From an uncultured Bacilli bacterium (GTDB lineage: Bacteria; Bacillota_I; Bacilli_A; RF39; UBA660): DNA of 32,607 nucleotides. Of the stretch, positions 15,926 through 23,194 are shown piece after piece (position 1 is the first letter of the stretch; each line of letters starts with the position of its first letter). Where the stretch lies: the NCBI GenBank assembly GCA_944332555.1, contig CALVKF010000014.1, positions 1 through 32,607 on the forward strand, given 5' to 3'. The notes beneath the pieces are model-generated. The model was not told where the DNA came from and made no database searches. It was given only the letters and a program-made list of their open reading frames with translations. The translations under genes were made by a program, and so were the position numbers.

Positions 15926-17669
15926 AAGATTTAACCTCAATTCTTACTGTATCTTTAGCAACATTACCAGCTTCATCTACACCAGTTATCTCAACAACAT
16001 AATAATATTTAGTTCGATCAAGATTACTTACCCGCAGATCATAAAATGGCGAATCTCCAACAACTATAGCATCAGCACCTTTTGGGTCATTAGTTTCAAT
16101 TACTTTACCACTTAAAGTAACTTCTCCGACTGAATCTCTTGTACTAACTCCATAATCAACATAATCAGTATAACTTAAATCTGCCACTTGTTGTTCGATT
16201 GTAAATTGCTTATTAGGGTCTCGGTAATTAACTCTAACAACAAAGTTTAGTTCTCGACCCTTTTCATCTTCTAGATGGATTATTTCATATCTTAAAGCCC
16301 CCCATTTTTGGGTAATACTAATTGTCCCATTAGTATTTATTGTTCCTCTATCACCAGAGACGGTTTCCCAAACATAGTTAGTAGCAGTATTATCTGACAT
16401 TGTATGGATATAATTTACTTTATTATTTGCTTCAATATTAATATAAGTTGTTGGTGTTGTTGCATAATCAATTTCAAATGTATCAGGAATAACATATTTA
16501 TAACTACTAACGGCAGTTTTAGCAGTATAACTTTTACCGGCGATAGTGATTGTTGCCTTCAAATAATTACTTTCAGGTTGTTTTTGAAATCCATGAAAAG
16601 ATGCTACATCACTATTACGATTTATATATTTATAAGGTTTAGAATCATTATCATCTTCCCCAAAAGCAAGATATGTAATTTTACCATTTTTAAGGGAATT
16701 ATCTTCTCTTTGTGGATCAAAATTATACCATTTACCATTAATTTTAATATTCACAGTTGTATGTCCTGAACCATCTTTATTTCTAGCACTTATAACATAA
16801 CTATCTAACCCAATTCTTCTAGTTAATACCATAAACATAGCAGAATAATTATCACAAGAACCTCTATGAGTTCCAAATCCATTAGTAGCCAAGAAAACTT
16901 CTACTGCATCTCTTTCATAAAAACCATAAGTATTTATTAAACTATCAATTTCTTCTCCAATAACAAAACCTAATTGATAACTCATATTATTAATTATCCA
17001 ATCATATACGGCCTTTACTTTTTCATAAGTGGACATTGAATCATTAGTTACGGAGTTTAAAACCGATGTAGCATAATTATCAAGTGTTGGATAACCAGTT
17101 TTAGTGGGGTTTAATTTAGCGCTATTTAAAATACTTTCAATACTACCAGATGGAGCATAAGAACTACTAGATGAACTTGATGAACTATTGCCTTTATTAG
17201 ATGATGAACTAGAAGAACTTGATTCAGTTTCTTCTTCTACATCAACTGGCTTTAAAGAATTTAAATAATCACTTATTTCCACTGACACATTACTTACTTC
17301 TTCAACACTTTCTAGCAAATTTACTTTTTCTTTTAAAGATTCTAAATTAGCAAGTATTTCTTCTTTTTCTGTAATACATTCTTCATTATCATTATCTAAA
17401 CAAATATTATTATAATTATTAATTTCTTCATCTAATATTTCTAATAAAGTATTCTTTTGTTCATCAAATGTTTTATCAACTAATACCGATTCTATTGTTT
17501 CATTAGAATTAATATTAGATTGCGCTTTAACTTCTATTTCTTTATTAGATAAAAACCAATATAACCATACTAATAAAATAAGCATTACTAAAATTATAAT
17601 AATACCTATATAAGTATACTTTTTCTTTTTATTATCCACAACTTTTTTAGTTTTCTTATTATTTTTCAT
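15924..17669 (-). CDS. Membrane-anchored transglutaminase-like protein with Ig-like C-terminal region
   Basis: The ATG at 17669 with GGAAGTGGGAAG upstream is chosen; an earlier in-frame start at 17708 would overlap the -10 region (TATAAT) and lacks a site. The 581-residue protein has a lysine-rich N-terminus, one membrane segment at about 20-40, an acidic coiled region, a serine-rich linker (two blocks of 8 or more Ser), then a transglutaminase-like core: catalytic Cys in HRGSCDNYSAMF, His in GSGHTTVNIKI and Asp in WYNFDPQRED. C-terminal beta-rich domains follow (YVWETVSGDRGTINTNGTIS; YYYVVEITGVDEAGNVAKD), of Ig or BIG type. Orientation should place the enzyme outside the cell. Members of this family act as proteases, cross-linkers or amidases on surface polymers; the substrate is not evident. 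Confidence 0.85.
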   Translation of the reverse strand: MKNNKKTKKVVDNKKKKYTYIGIIIILVMLILLVWLYWFLSNKEIEVKAQSNINSNETIESVLVDKTFDEQKNTLLEILDEEINNYNNICLDNDNEECITEKEEILANLESLKEKVNLLESVEEVSNVSVEISDYLNSLKPVDVEEETESSSSSSSSNKGNSSSSSSSSSYAPSGSIESILNSAKLNPTKTGYPTLDNYATSVLNSVTNDSMSTYEKVKAVYDWIINNMSYQLGFVIGEEIDSLINTYGFYERDAVEVFLATNGFGTHRGSCDNYSAMFMVLTRRIGLDSYVISARNKDGSGHTTVNIKINGKWYNFDPQREDNSLKNGKITYLAFGEDDNDSKPYKYINRNSDVASFHGFQKQPESNYLKATITIAGKSYTAKTAVSSYKYVIPDTFEIDYATTPTTYINIEANNKVNYIHTMSDNTATNYVWETVSGDRGTINTNGTISITQKWGALRYEIIHLEDEKGRELNFVVRVNYRDPNKQFTIEQQVADLSYTDYVDYGVSTRDSVGEVTLSGKVIETNDPKGADAIVVGDSPFYDLRVSNLDRTKYYYVVEITGVDEAGNVAKDTVRIEVKS

Positions 17670-17730
17670 ATACTTCCCACTTCCTATTATTATATGTCCA
17701 ATTACCAATATAGTGTATCAAAAAACAGAA

Positions 17731-17758
17731 AAAAAGTCCATATTTTATTTAGACTTTA
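17731..17758 (-). terminator. Terminator of the GNAT gene
   Basis: AAAGTC (17733-17738) pairs with GACTTT (17752-17757), with a T-run on the minus strand. The stem overlaps the end of the GNAT coding region. It is shorter than the other terminators here. Confidence 0.5.
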
Positions 17759-18209
17759 TTTCCATTCTTATATTTTTAATATTCATTCCCATAGATTCAT
17801 AAAACTTAATTGCCTCTGTATTAAAGCCCCAGACATTTAATTCAATTGAATCTATATTATTTTCCTTGGCTTTTAAAGTTAAATAATCAAATAACTTTTT
17901 AGCAATACCTTTTCTTCTATGATTTTTATCTACTACAATATTTTCAATAAAGTAATAAGTCCTAGGCTTAATAATAGGTAGTGAATTAGTATGCTGTAAT
18001 GTTGCATTTAAAGCTCCAACTATTTTTTTATTTTCTACATATACATAATTGAGATTATTTGCATCATTTAATACTTTTTTAAAATATTCTTTAGGAAATG
18101 ATTCTCCATCATTATATATATCTGGTCTATTACTTAAATGTAATTCATGAATTTGTTTAACTAAAATTCTTACATCTTCATAATCATTTAAATTCATTTC
18201 TCTAATCAT
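17745..18209 (-). CDS. GNAT-family N-acetyltransferase
   Basis: 154 residues, normal length for a single GNAT domain. The acetyl-CoA binding motif is clear: ENIVVDKNHRRKGIAKKLFDYL (R/Q-x-x-G-x-G/A as RRKGIA), preceded by VYVENKKIVGALNAT and followed by LNVWGFNTEAIKFYESMGM. It should transfer an acetyl group to an amine; the acceptor cannot be read from sequence. The ATG overlaps the stop of a 26-codon ORF (ATGA), so its translation is probably coupled to that short ORF. Confidence 0.9.
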   Translation of the reverse strand: MIREMNLNDYEDVRILVKQIHELHLSNRPDIYNDGESFPKEYFKKVLNDANNLNYVYVENKKIVGALNATLQHTNSLPIIKPRTYYFIENIVVDKNHRRKGIAKKLFDYLTLKAKENNIDSIELNVWGFNTEAIKFYESMGMNIKNIRMEIKSK

Positions 18210-18286
18210 AATAGATCTTCAAACTCACTAACTAAATCATATCTTTTTATTTGCCCTATTATTCTTTTAAGTCCTTCTTGTTTCAT
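18206..18286 (-). CDS. 26-residue ORF coupled to the GNAT gene
   Basis: ATG at 18286 with AAAGGTGG upstream; the ORF ends in TGA overlapping the GNAT ATG (ATGA). The peptide is basic with an acidic end (MKQEGLKRIIGQIKRYDLVS...). A promoter lies just upstream. The overlap and own ribosome binding site argue that it is translated. It may be a leader peptide that sets GNAT output or the remnant of a larger gene. Confidence 0.5.
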   Translation of the reverse strand: MKQEGLKRIIGQIKRYDLVSEFEDLL

Positions 18287-18313
18287 GAAACCACCTTTCA
18301 ATAAGGTTATTTT

Positions 18314-18342
18314 ATCATATATTTATTTCTTTTAAAAGACAA
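18314..18342 (-). promoter_or_regulatory. Promoter for the short ORF and GNAT gene
   Basis: On the minus strand TTGTCT (18342-18337), 17 bases, TATGAT (18319-18314), followed about 25 bases later by the ribosome binding site of the short ORF. Confidence 0.55.
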
Positions 18343-18354
18343 ATTACTTAAAAT

Positions 18355-18370
18355 TCAACTAAAAAGTTGA
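18355..18370 (-). terminator. Weak terminator after the 183-residue gene
   Basis: TCAACT (18355-18360) and AGTTGA (18365-18370) form a 6-bp hairpin with loop AAAA; ATTTTAAG follows on the minus strand. It lies directly after the stop at 18374. Confidence 0.35.
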
Positions 18371-18373
18371 TAA

Positions 18374-18925
18374 TTACTTACCAACTCTATTTATATACTC
18401 AAGTAAACTATTAAAATTATCTATTATAAACTTTTGAAACTCAATACTATAAAATACAATATCATATGTTTCTAAATTATTATTAATTCTTCTTACTGCT
18501 ATTCCCATACTTTTACCAAGTTCAGTTGGTCTTTTACAATTTCGATTATTAATAACTTCAATTTTTAAAATATCATTTTCTAATAACCAACTATAGACAT
18601 CTTTTAATTTTAAATCATTCATATCCAAATTATTTTTTAAATCATTTATTTTTTTAACTATTTTAGACAATGGTAATTCTTCAGTAAATTCATAGTTATT
18701 TAATTCATCAATTGTTAAATTAAATGGAATACCTTTATTTTTATTTCCTTTAATTCCTTTAGCAATAACTTCTTTTAAAACATCATTAACATAATAAAGA
18801 CATCTAGTTATTTTAATGTTATTAAGTGTATCATCTTCTGGCACTACTTCTCCAGTAATTGGATTAATACCTTGAGCCATTTTTTCAATATATTCTTGAG
18901 CACGTTTTAATAATTCTTTATTCAT
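18374..18925 (-). CDS. Conserved hypothetical protein, possibly nucleic-acid-binding
   Basis: 183 residues with ATG and a strong AAGGGGGA ribosome binding site. It opens LLKRAQEYIEKMAQGINPITGEVVPEDD, which reads like a conserved opening motif of a widespread but uncharacterised Firmicutes family, then a region with LKDVYSWLLENDILKIEV followed by PTELGKSMGIAVRR, which resembles a winged-helix or similar DNA-binding fold. This is a fold guess by eye. No membrane segment or enzyme motif. It lies about 40 bases downstream of the DUF4299-like gene and may share its transcript. Confidence 0.6.
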   Translation of the reverse strand: MNKELLKRAQEYIEKMAQGINPITGEVVPEDDTLNNIKITRCLYYVNDVLKEVIAKGIKGNKNKGIPFNLTIDELNNYEFTEELPLSKIVKKINDLKNNLDMNDLKLKDVYSWLLENDILKIEVINNRNCKRPTELGKSMGIAVRRINNNLETYDIVFYSIEFQKFIIDNFNSLLEYINRVGK

Positions 18926-18965
18926 AAATCCCCCTTGAATGAGTATTATTTTATTATATTTTTTC

Positions 18966-20126
18966 TTATTTGTCTATATTTTCAGCAGTTTTCTTCCAAA
19001 ATTCACTTAATAATTTAATAATTTCTTTGGCATCATCAATTTCTGTTTCCTTTTTGTATTCTTTAAATTCACTGAAAGTTCCTGAATCACTTACTATACC
19101 TAAATACCATTTGCTGAATCTCTCTTTTTTATATTTAAAAATATAACAATGAATGTTTTCAGTTACAAATTCATTAGTATATTCTATTTTACTGGGTTTA
19201 TGCCCAAGTTCCCTATAATCACTTAACCAATTACTTAATTCATCTTTAGCTTTTTCTATTTTATATTTACTTATTTTAGTCATTATTTTATCATCAATAG
19301 TAACTAGTTTATGTTTATAATCAAATTTAGGTAATTTATTAATATTAATTAATTTACAAAAATCATTATAAGGTATTTCACAAGTAATACTATATTCTTG
19401 ATTTTCAATTATAGCAACACTCCAAGAAGTTATATTATCTAGTATTTTTTGATTATATCCAAATGGTAAATATGTGTTTATTGGAAATATTGATGAAACA
19501 TCTTTAGTTAGACCATATTTAGCAATATACTTATCATTATTTTTATATATTAAAGGAATGGCATAGTAATACATTGGTCTTTGTAAATTATCTAAATATT
19601 TAGCAAAATAATTATAAGCTTTATCCTCTTCATTACTTCTTAATTTAAGTACTAAATCATCATCAATTACAATGGGATAAATACAACCAAATATTGTTAA
19701 ACCAACTTTAAGTTCCTTGCAAACTATTCTTTTATTAAAATCATCGGCCTCTACTTGCAATTTTTCTATATCATCTAAACTATATACTTCTCCTTCTTGA
19801 GTAAATTTATCCAGATTAAAATATTTACAATACATTGTAATAAATTTATAAAATATTACTATATCAATTACACTACAAGGATAATTTAAGGTAAGCTCTA
19901 CATTATAATCATCATCTACTAAAAAGGAAAAACCTCTCCCAAATAATTTTTTATAAAACAAAATAAAAGGTACATTTCTAATATCATTTTTACCAGTATA
20001 TCGCTCATATCTATAAGCATCATCAAAAGTTCCTATATAAAGCTCTTTAGAATAAGCCATTTGATTTAATAATTTAAAATCTATTTTTTTCTTTTTATGG
20101 TGATTAATATTAACTACTATAGACAT
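18966..20126 (-). CDS. DUF4299-like protein
   Basis: 386 residues, ribosome binding site AAAGGGGGG. The N-terminal half contains FILFYKKLFGRGFSFLVDDDYNVELTLNYPCSVIDIVIFYKF, which by eye fits the GRGF...YP(S/C)S..D.. pattern of DUF4299 proteins; the second half, with ITSWSVAIIENQEYSITCEIPYNDF, is beta-rich. No function is known for that family. It follows DUF2000 and DnaQ-like genes on the same strand with short gaps, so probably one transcript. The family call is tentative. Confidence 0.55.
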   Translation of the reverse strand: MSIVVNINHHKKKKIDFKLLNQMAYSKELYIGTFDDAYRYERYTGKNDIRNVPFILFYKKLFGRGFSFLVDDDYNVELTLNYPCSVIDIVIFYKFITMYCKYFNLDKFTQEGEVYSLDDIEKLQVEADDFNKRIVCKELKVGLTIFGCIYPIVIDDDLVLKLRSNEEDKAYNYFAKYLDNLQRPMYYYAIPLIYKNNDKYIAKYGLTKDVSSIFPINTYLPFGYNQKILDNITSWSVAIIENQEYSITCEIPYNDFCKLININKLPKFDYKHKLVTIDDKIMTKISKYKIEKAKDELSNWLSDYRELGHKPSKIEYTNEFVTENIHCYIFKYKKERFSKWYLGIVSDSGTFSEFKEYKKETEIDDAKEIIKLLSEFWKKTAENIDK

Positions 20127-20139
20127 TTTAGTCCCCCCT

Positions 20140-20556
20140 TTATCTTAACAAACCAATACTACCTGTTAGTTTATTAACTTTTTTCTTATCACCATAAATG
20201 GCAATGCCATCATATTTTAAGTCTTTAGCATCAACTCCACTTATTTTAGAAATATATTCTTCATAATTTTTACAACTTTGAGCAACTGAAGAAAAATCTG
20301 CAACAACTAAGTCACTATATTCTTCTTGATAAAGTTTTTCCCTTAACGAAAACAGCATACTAGCATTACCTTTAAGTATGGGAATAGGTATTTTTATTAC
20401 TCCCATATGCGTATTATTACTTTTATCTACTACATCACTACCAACTAACTTGGGATAATGAGCTCCTATTGTATTGCCTAAAACTGCTGCTGTATTAGCA
20501 ATTAATCCCAGTGGTAAATTTTCATCAATAATCATAACACATTTTTTATCTTCCAT
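20140..20556 (-). CDS. DUF2000 family protein
   Basis: 138 residues from the ATG at 20556, with AAGGAGAG placed correctly before it; a GTG two codons earlier touches that site and is not preferred. The sequence MIIDENLPLGLIANTAAVLGNTIG, then GIIKIPIPIL-like VIKIPIPILKG and VVADFSSVAQSCKNYEEY, matches DUF2000, a small alpha/beta family related to peptidyl-tRNA hydrolase-like folds and of unknown role. Length is normal. It sits 11 bases downstream of the DnaQ-like gene. Confidence 0.85.
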   Translation of the reverse strand: MEDKKCVMIIDENLPLGLIANTAAVLGNTIGAHYPKLVGSDVVDKSNNTHMGVIKIPIPILKGNASMLFSLREKLYQEEYSDLVVADFSSVAQSCKNYEEYISKISGVDAKDLKYDGIAIYGDKKKVNKLTGSIGLLR

Positions 20557-20567
20557 AAACACTCTCC

Positions 20568-21122
20568 TTAATTATATATTTTACTTTGTAATCCCCATAA
20601 ACTTAAATAAACTTGATTAGTAAGAACGCAATCATTTAAAGCTCTGTGTTCACAACGCTTTTCTAAATTAAAATAAGTTATTAAATCATCTAAACGATGA
20701 TGTTTGAGCTCCGGCAAAAACATTCTCGATAATCTTAATGTATCAACATAATCATTAGTTAGAAAAATACCTAATTCACTCTCTAAATTATCATATAAGA
20801 AATTAACATCGAAATTGACATTATGCCCAACAATGACATCATCACCTAAAAATGCTAAAAAGTCTTCTAAAACTTTAGTTAAATCTTCACCATATTCCAA
20901 CATTTCTGCATTTGTTATACCTGTTAGATGAGCAGTAAATGATCCAACATATGAAACTTTAATTAATTTAGAAAATGTATCAACTACTTTTTTATTTCGC
21001 ACTCTTATAGCACTGATTTCTAATATTTCGCCACTTCTTGAATCAAGTGATGTCGTTTCAATATCTACAACTGTATAATCATCTAATTCTTTTATTAAAC
21101 TATTACCTTTAAATTCTCGCAT
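20568..21122 (-). CDS. DnaQ-like 3'-5' exonuclease (DEDDh)
   Basis: 184 residues: ExoI motif VVDIETTSLD (D20, E22), ExoII VGHNVNFDVNFLYDN, and ExoIII HRALNDCVLTNQVY, the DEDDh set of the DNA polymerase III epsilon superfamily. The short length and lack of polymerase or beta-binding extension make a stand-alone exonuclease (DNA or RNA end-trimming) more likely than the replicative proofreading subunit. The ATG overlaps the stop of the upstream gene by one base (TAATG) with GGGAGG before it, so translation is coupled. Confidence 0.9.
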   Translation of the reverse strand: MREFKGNSLIKELDDYTVVDIETTSLDSRSGEILEISAIRVRNKKVVDTFSKLIKVSYVGSFTAHLTGITNAEMLEYGEDLTKVLEDFLAFLGDDVIVGHNVNFDVNFLYDNLESELGIFLTNDYVDTLRLSRMFLPELKHHRLDDLITYFNLEKRCEHRALNDCVLTNQVYLSLWGLQSKIYN

Positions 21123-22117
21123 TAAACCTCCCTAATTGTTTCTAGAAAACTATTTAATTTATCTGGAATTCTTCTTGGACTCCGAACAGATTTAAGTCCA
21201 TAATTGTTAAGTAAATCAAATGTTAATAGATTATCATTAAATTCTTTAATTAACTTAATAGTCATTATATTATCATTTATATATATAATTTGACACTTAT
21301 ATTTTATATACCCCATTGGTTTAGTCATATAAATATAGATTATATCACCAAGTTCCATACTGCTTTGATGTTTCCAAGTTATTATATCACTTTTCTTAAA
21401 ATCACTAACAATATCATAAACATTGGGATTTGCAGGAATTATCCAAGTACTTTTTTTATTTACAAGTTCATAACTAATGTCTATTAACTCCATAATTTTT
21501 TCGTCTTTACAAGTATCATCTAAAATAATAGTTATCCAACTTTTCTTACTCATATGATACGCCGGAAAAATGCCCTTTTCTTTTAAATAACTATTAACTA
21601 AATCATCTACTTTTACATTAATTATTTCTATTTCTCCTGATTCATTGTTGATAACTTTACTTTTATCAACATTTAAAATAGCTGCAAACCATTTATTACT
21701 CTTTTTGCTTCTAAATATTCCATAATTCGGATACTTATCCCATAAAAATTCAGAACTAACATTATATTTTTTTGTGATTTCATTAACAATACGATTAGTT
21801 TGATTAAAAGAAAAATAATGACTAATATAACAATTACTAACAATATTTTTTAATATATTTATATATTCTTCTTTAACACTATTAGAAAAAGATCCTAGAT
21901 TTTCTACTCTAAAGTTTGTATATTCTTCATTTGTTTCTATATCATATATTTTACCTATTAGTTCATTATTTGCATTAATAATTATTTCTACCCTAAATTT
22001 ATTATTCATAATATTAGTTATATATTTATAATTATCTTTTTCTTTAATAAAACCAAAAGGTATTAATTTATCTTTATCTAATATACATTTTTTTATTATT
22101 TCTTTTTCTATATTCAT
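21122..22117 (-). CDS. MmcQ/YjbR-like domain fused to an EVE/PUA-like domain
   Basis: 331 residues from the ATG at 22117; a TTG three codons upstream is possible. Residues about 115-210 match the MmcQ/YjbR (CyaY-like) fold: DKYPNYGIFRSKKSNKWFAAIL, KVDDLVNSYLKEKGIFPAYHMSKKSWITIILDD. The C-terminal third, TWIIPANPNVYDIVSDFKKS, ITWKHQSSMELGDIIYIYMT and YGLKSVRSPRRIPDKL, looks like an EVE/PUA-like domain of the kind that binds modified bases in RNA or DNA. The N-terminal 110 residues are unassigned. Coupled to the downstream exonuclease, it could target that enzyme (inference). It has a good promoter at 22154-22182. Confidence 0.75.
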   Translation of the reverse strand: MNIEKEIIKKCILDKDKLIPFGFIKEKDNYKYITNIMNNKFRVEIIINANNELIGKIYDIETNEEYTNFRVENLGSFSNSVKEEYINILKNIVSNCYISHYFSFNQTNRIVNEITKKYNVSSEFLWDKYPNYGIFRSKKSNKWFAAILNVDKSKVINNESGEIEIINVKVDDLVNSYLKEKGIFPAYHMSKKSWITIILDDTCKDEKIMELIDISYELVNKKSTWIIPANPNVYDIVSDFKKSDIITWKHQSSMELGDIIYIYMTKPMGYIKYKCQIIYINDNIMTIKLIKEFNDNLLTFDLLNNYGLKSVRSPRRIPDKLNSFLETIREV

Positions 22118-22153
22118 ATATCCCAAGTTCTTTCATTAATTTTTTTCATATAA

Positions 22154-22182
22154 ATTATAACAATTATTTAAAGTAAACACAA
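22154..22182 (-). promoter_or_regulatory. Promoter of the MmcQ-EVE / exonuclease transcript
   Basis: On the minus strand TTGTGT (22182-22177), a 17-base spacer and TATAAT (22159-22154), 37 bases before the ATG at 22117. The three TGTCGAA boxes lie just upstream of its -35. Confidence 0.7.
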
Positions 22183-22202
22183 CTATTATTCTACCAAAGA
22201 AT

Positions 22203-22239
22203 GTCGAATTTTGGCTTGTTTTGTCGAACCTTGTCGAAA
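22203..22239. promoter_or_regulatory. Three TGTCGAA boxes (Spo0A-box-like) between divergent promoters
   Basis: The heptamer TGTCGAA occurs at 22203-22209, 22222-22228 and 22233-22239, all in the same orientation; the last two are 11 bp apart, about one helical turn. TGTCGAA is the known core of the Spo0A box in Bacillus and Clostridium. The boxes sit upstream of the -35 of the toxin-like transcript (22243) and of the MmcQ-EVE transcript (22182). Whether this organism has Spo0A cannot be told from the window. Confidence 0.6.
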
Positions 22240-22242
22240 TGC

Positions 22243-22270
22243 TTGCAAATAAAAAAATAACAGCTATAAT
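22243..22270 (+). promoter_or_regulatory. Promoter of the small-peptide (toxin-like) transcript
   Basis: TTGCAA (22243-22248), a 16-base spacer and a perfect TATAAT (22265-22270). The expected start is near 22277, just before or within a hairpin. Confidence 0.7.
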
Positions 22271-22271
22271 A

Positions 22272-22318
22272 GATAACTGTTACCCATTATTGGTGAGGCG
22301 TCGCTGTTATCCGTTTTT
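22272..22318 (+). terminator. Leader hairpin with T-run (attenuator) in the toxin transcript
   Basis: GATAAC (22272-22277) pairs with GTTATC (22306-22311), followed by CGTTTTTT. A longer alternative pair, ATAACAGC/GCTGTTAT (22257-22264 with 22303-22310), overlaps the -10. On the minus strand TAACAG/CTGTTA (22258-22280) is followed by T7 and may terminate that strand. Confidence 0.55.
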
Positions 22319-22321
22319 TAA

Positions 22322-22354
22322 CTCCTCCTTCTAAACAAGGATAAAAGGGAGGGA
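22322..22354 (+). promoter_or_regulatory. Ribosome binding site masked by an upstream complementary stretch
   Basis: CTCCTCCTT (22322-22330) can pair with AAGGGAGG (22346-22353), the ribosome binding site of the peptide ORF at 22362, leaving it sequestered in the full-length leader. Such self-masking is typical of type I toxin mRNAs. Confidence 0.5.
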
Positions 22355-22361
22355 TGTACAG

Positions 22362-22445
22362 TTGAATGAAGATTTATATCTACTAGTAGTCATTTTGATA
22401 CTGGTCATCTATGGAACAAACAACAAAAAAGACGCCGACAAGTAA
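22362..22445 (+). CDS. 27-residue hydrophobic peptide, putative type I toxin
   Basis: TTG start with AAGGGAGGG 8 bases before it; no ATG in the locus opens a usable frame. The peptide begins NEDLYLLVVILILVIYG and ends in a charged tail NNKKDADK: one short membrane-spanning helix plus a polar tail, as in Fst, TxpA/BsrG and holin-like type I toxins. It has a strong promoter, a leader with terminator, a masked ribosome binding site, and a convergent antisense RNA across its last codons and 3' region. Translation is not proven. The toxin role is inferred from this whole layout rather than from sequence identity to a known toxin. Confidence 0.6.
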   Translation: MNEDLYLLVVILILVIYGTNNKKDADK

Positions 22446-22497
22446 AATGTAGCGTCCAACACACATTTGGCGCTACCCAATATGGGTAACACTTACA
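22424..22497 (-). ncRNA. Putative antisense RNA (antitoxin) overlapping the peptide mRNA
   Basis: A transcript from the promoter at 22503-22531 would start near 22496 and run about 72 bases to a textbook terminator: GACGC (22456-22452) pairs with GCGTC (22435-22431), followed by T6 (22430-22425). It covers the last codons and 3' region of the peptide ORF and is fully complementary there. It contains two further hairpins, ACCCA/TGGGT and GTAGCGCCAA/TTGG-A-CGCTAC. Its first bases (TGTTACCCAT) also occur at the 5' end of the sense RNA, an inverted repeat in the DNA. Confidence 0.6.
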
Positions 22498-22502
22498 TAT
22501 AT

Positions 22503-22531
22503 AATATACCAAATTTCAAAATAAATTACAA
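22503..22531 (-). promoter_or_regulatory. Promoter of the antisense RNA
   Basis: On the minus strand TTGTAA (22531-22526), a 17-base spacer and TATATT (22508-22503). It starts only six bases after the stop of the upstream XRE gene. Confidence 0.6.
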
Positions 22532-22536
22532 GTTAA

Positions 22537-23106
22537 TTACTCACAATTTCCACCATTTTCTCTAAAATAGGTTTTAATGTTTTCTACACTATGATCTGTA
22601 TTGGCCCAATCAGTAATATCTTGCAAATAAATTTGCATATTCTCATTACATTCTGGACAATCAAAATAATTATCATCCCCAATAGTTATAGTATAGTTAT
22701 TATCTTCAATCGAACAATTTAGAGTTGCACTTGTAGCTTTATTACTAACTGATTCACTTGATTCTTTGCGAAAAACAGTAAAAGTAATAATACCTATAAC
22801 CAACAACAAAATATATATTATAATAAGTATTCCAAAGACTTTAAGTATTTTAATAATAATGCCTGCTAGTTTTTCAGTATTAGATACTTTTTCTTCAATC
22901 ACAGCTTTAATATCATTATCTAAAAGTTCATCTATACTTACATTAAGTATTTTTGATAAACCCTTTAATTGTTCAGGATTGGGTTGTGTACTACCAAGTT
23001 CCCAATTAGATATTGTTTGTCTAGTGACTCCTAGTTTTTCCGCTAGGTCTTCTTGAGAGTATCCTTTTTCTTTTCTTAATTTTAATATTTTGTTTCCTAA
23101 ATCCAT
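22537..23106 (-). CDS. XRE-family regulator with membrane anchor and extracellular tail
   Basis: 189 residues from the ATG at 23106 (GAGGTGAAG upstream); earlier in-frame starts overlap the promoter region. Residues 1-65 are a classical Cro/C1-type HTH: LGNKILKLRKEKGYSQEDLAEKLGVTRQTISNWELGSTQPNPEQL. A linker, one membrane segment at about 95-115 (GIIIKILKVFGILIIIYILLLV...) and a roughly 65-residue outer tail with CPEC and another two Cys follow. A membrane-tethered repressor that senses an outside signal is the simple reading. It could control the divergent or neighbouring type I locus 3' of it, but no operator shows this. Confidence 0.85.
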   Translation of the reverse strand: MDLGNKILKLRKEKGYSQEDLAEKLGVTRQTISNWELGSTQPNPEQLKGLSKILNVSIDELLDNDIKAVIEEKVSNTEKLAGIIIKILKVFGILIIIYILLLVIGIITFTVFRKESSESVSNKATSATLNCSIEDNNYTITIGDDNYFDCPECNENMQIYLQDITDWANTDHSVENIKTYFRENGGNCE

Positions 23107-23194
23107 AATTTCTTCACCTCGATAACAATTATATATTAGTACCATTTTTATATCTACCAAAATAGTTTGGAAATTACGCAAAGTTTTTTAACAT

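Noticed and set aside
16404-16769. 121-codon plus-strand frame rich in Ile, Phe and Cys
   Set aside because: It is the complement of the transglutaminase core; the apparent membrane-like content comes from reading A+T-rich DNA backwards.
17149-17222. Serine-codon repeat in the transglutaminase gene as a phase-variable tract
   Set aside because: The serine run uses mixed codons rather than a pure repeat unit, so slippage-driven switching is unlikely; it reads as an ordinary flexible linker.
22203-22320. CRISPR array or phage attachment site suggested by repeats
   Set aside because: The repeats are 7-mers with uneven spacing and sit at promoters; there are no spacers of constant length and no integrase nearby.
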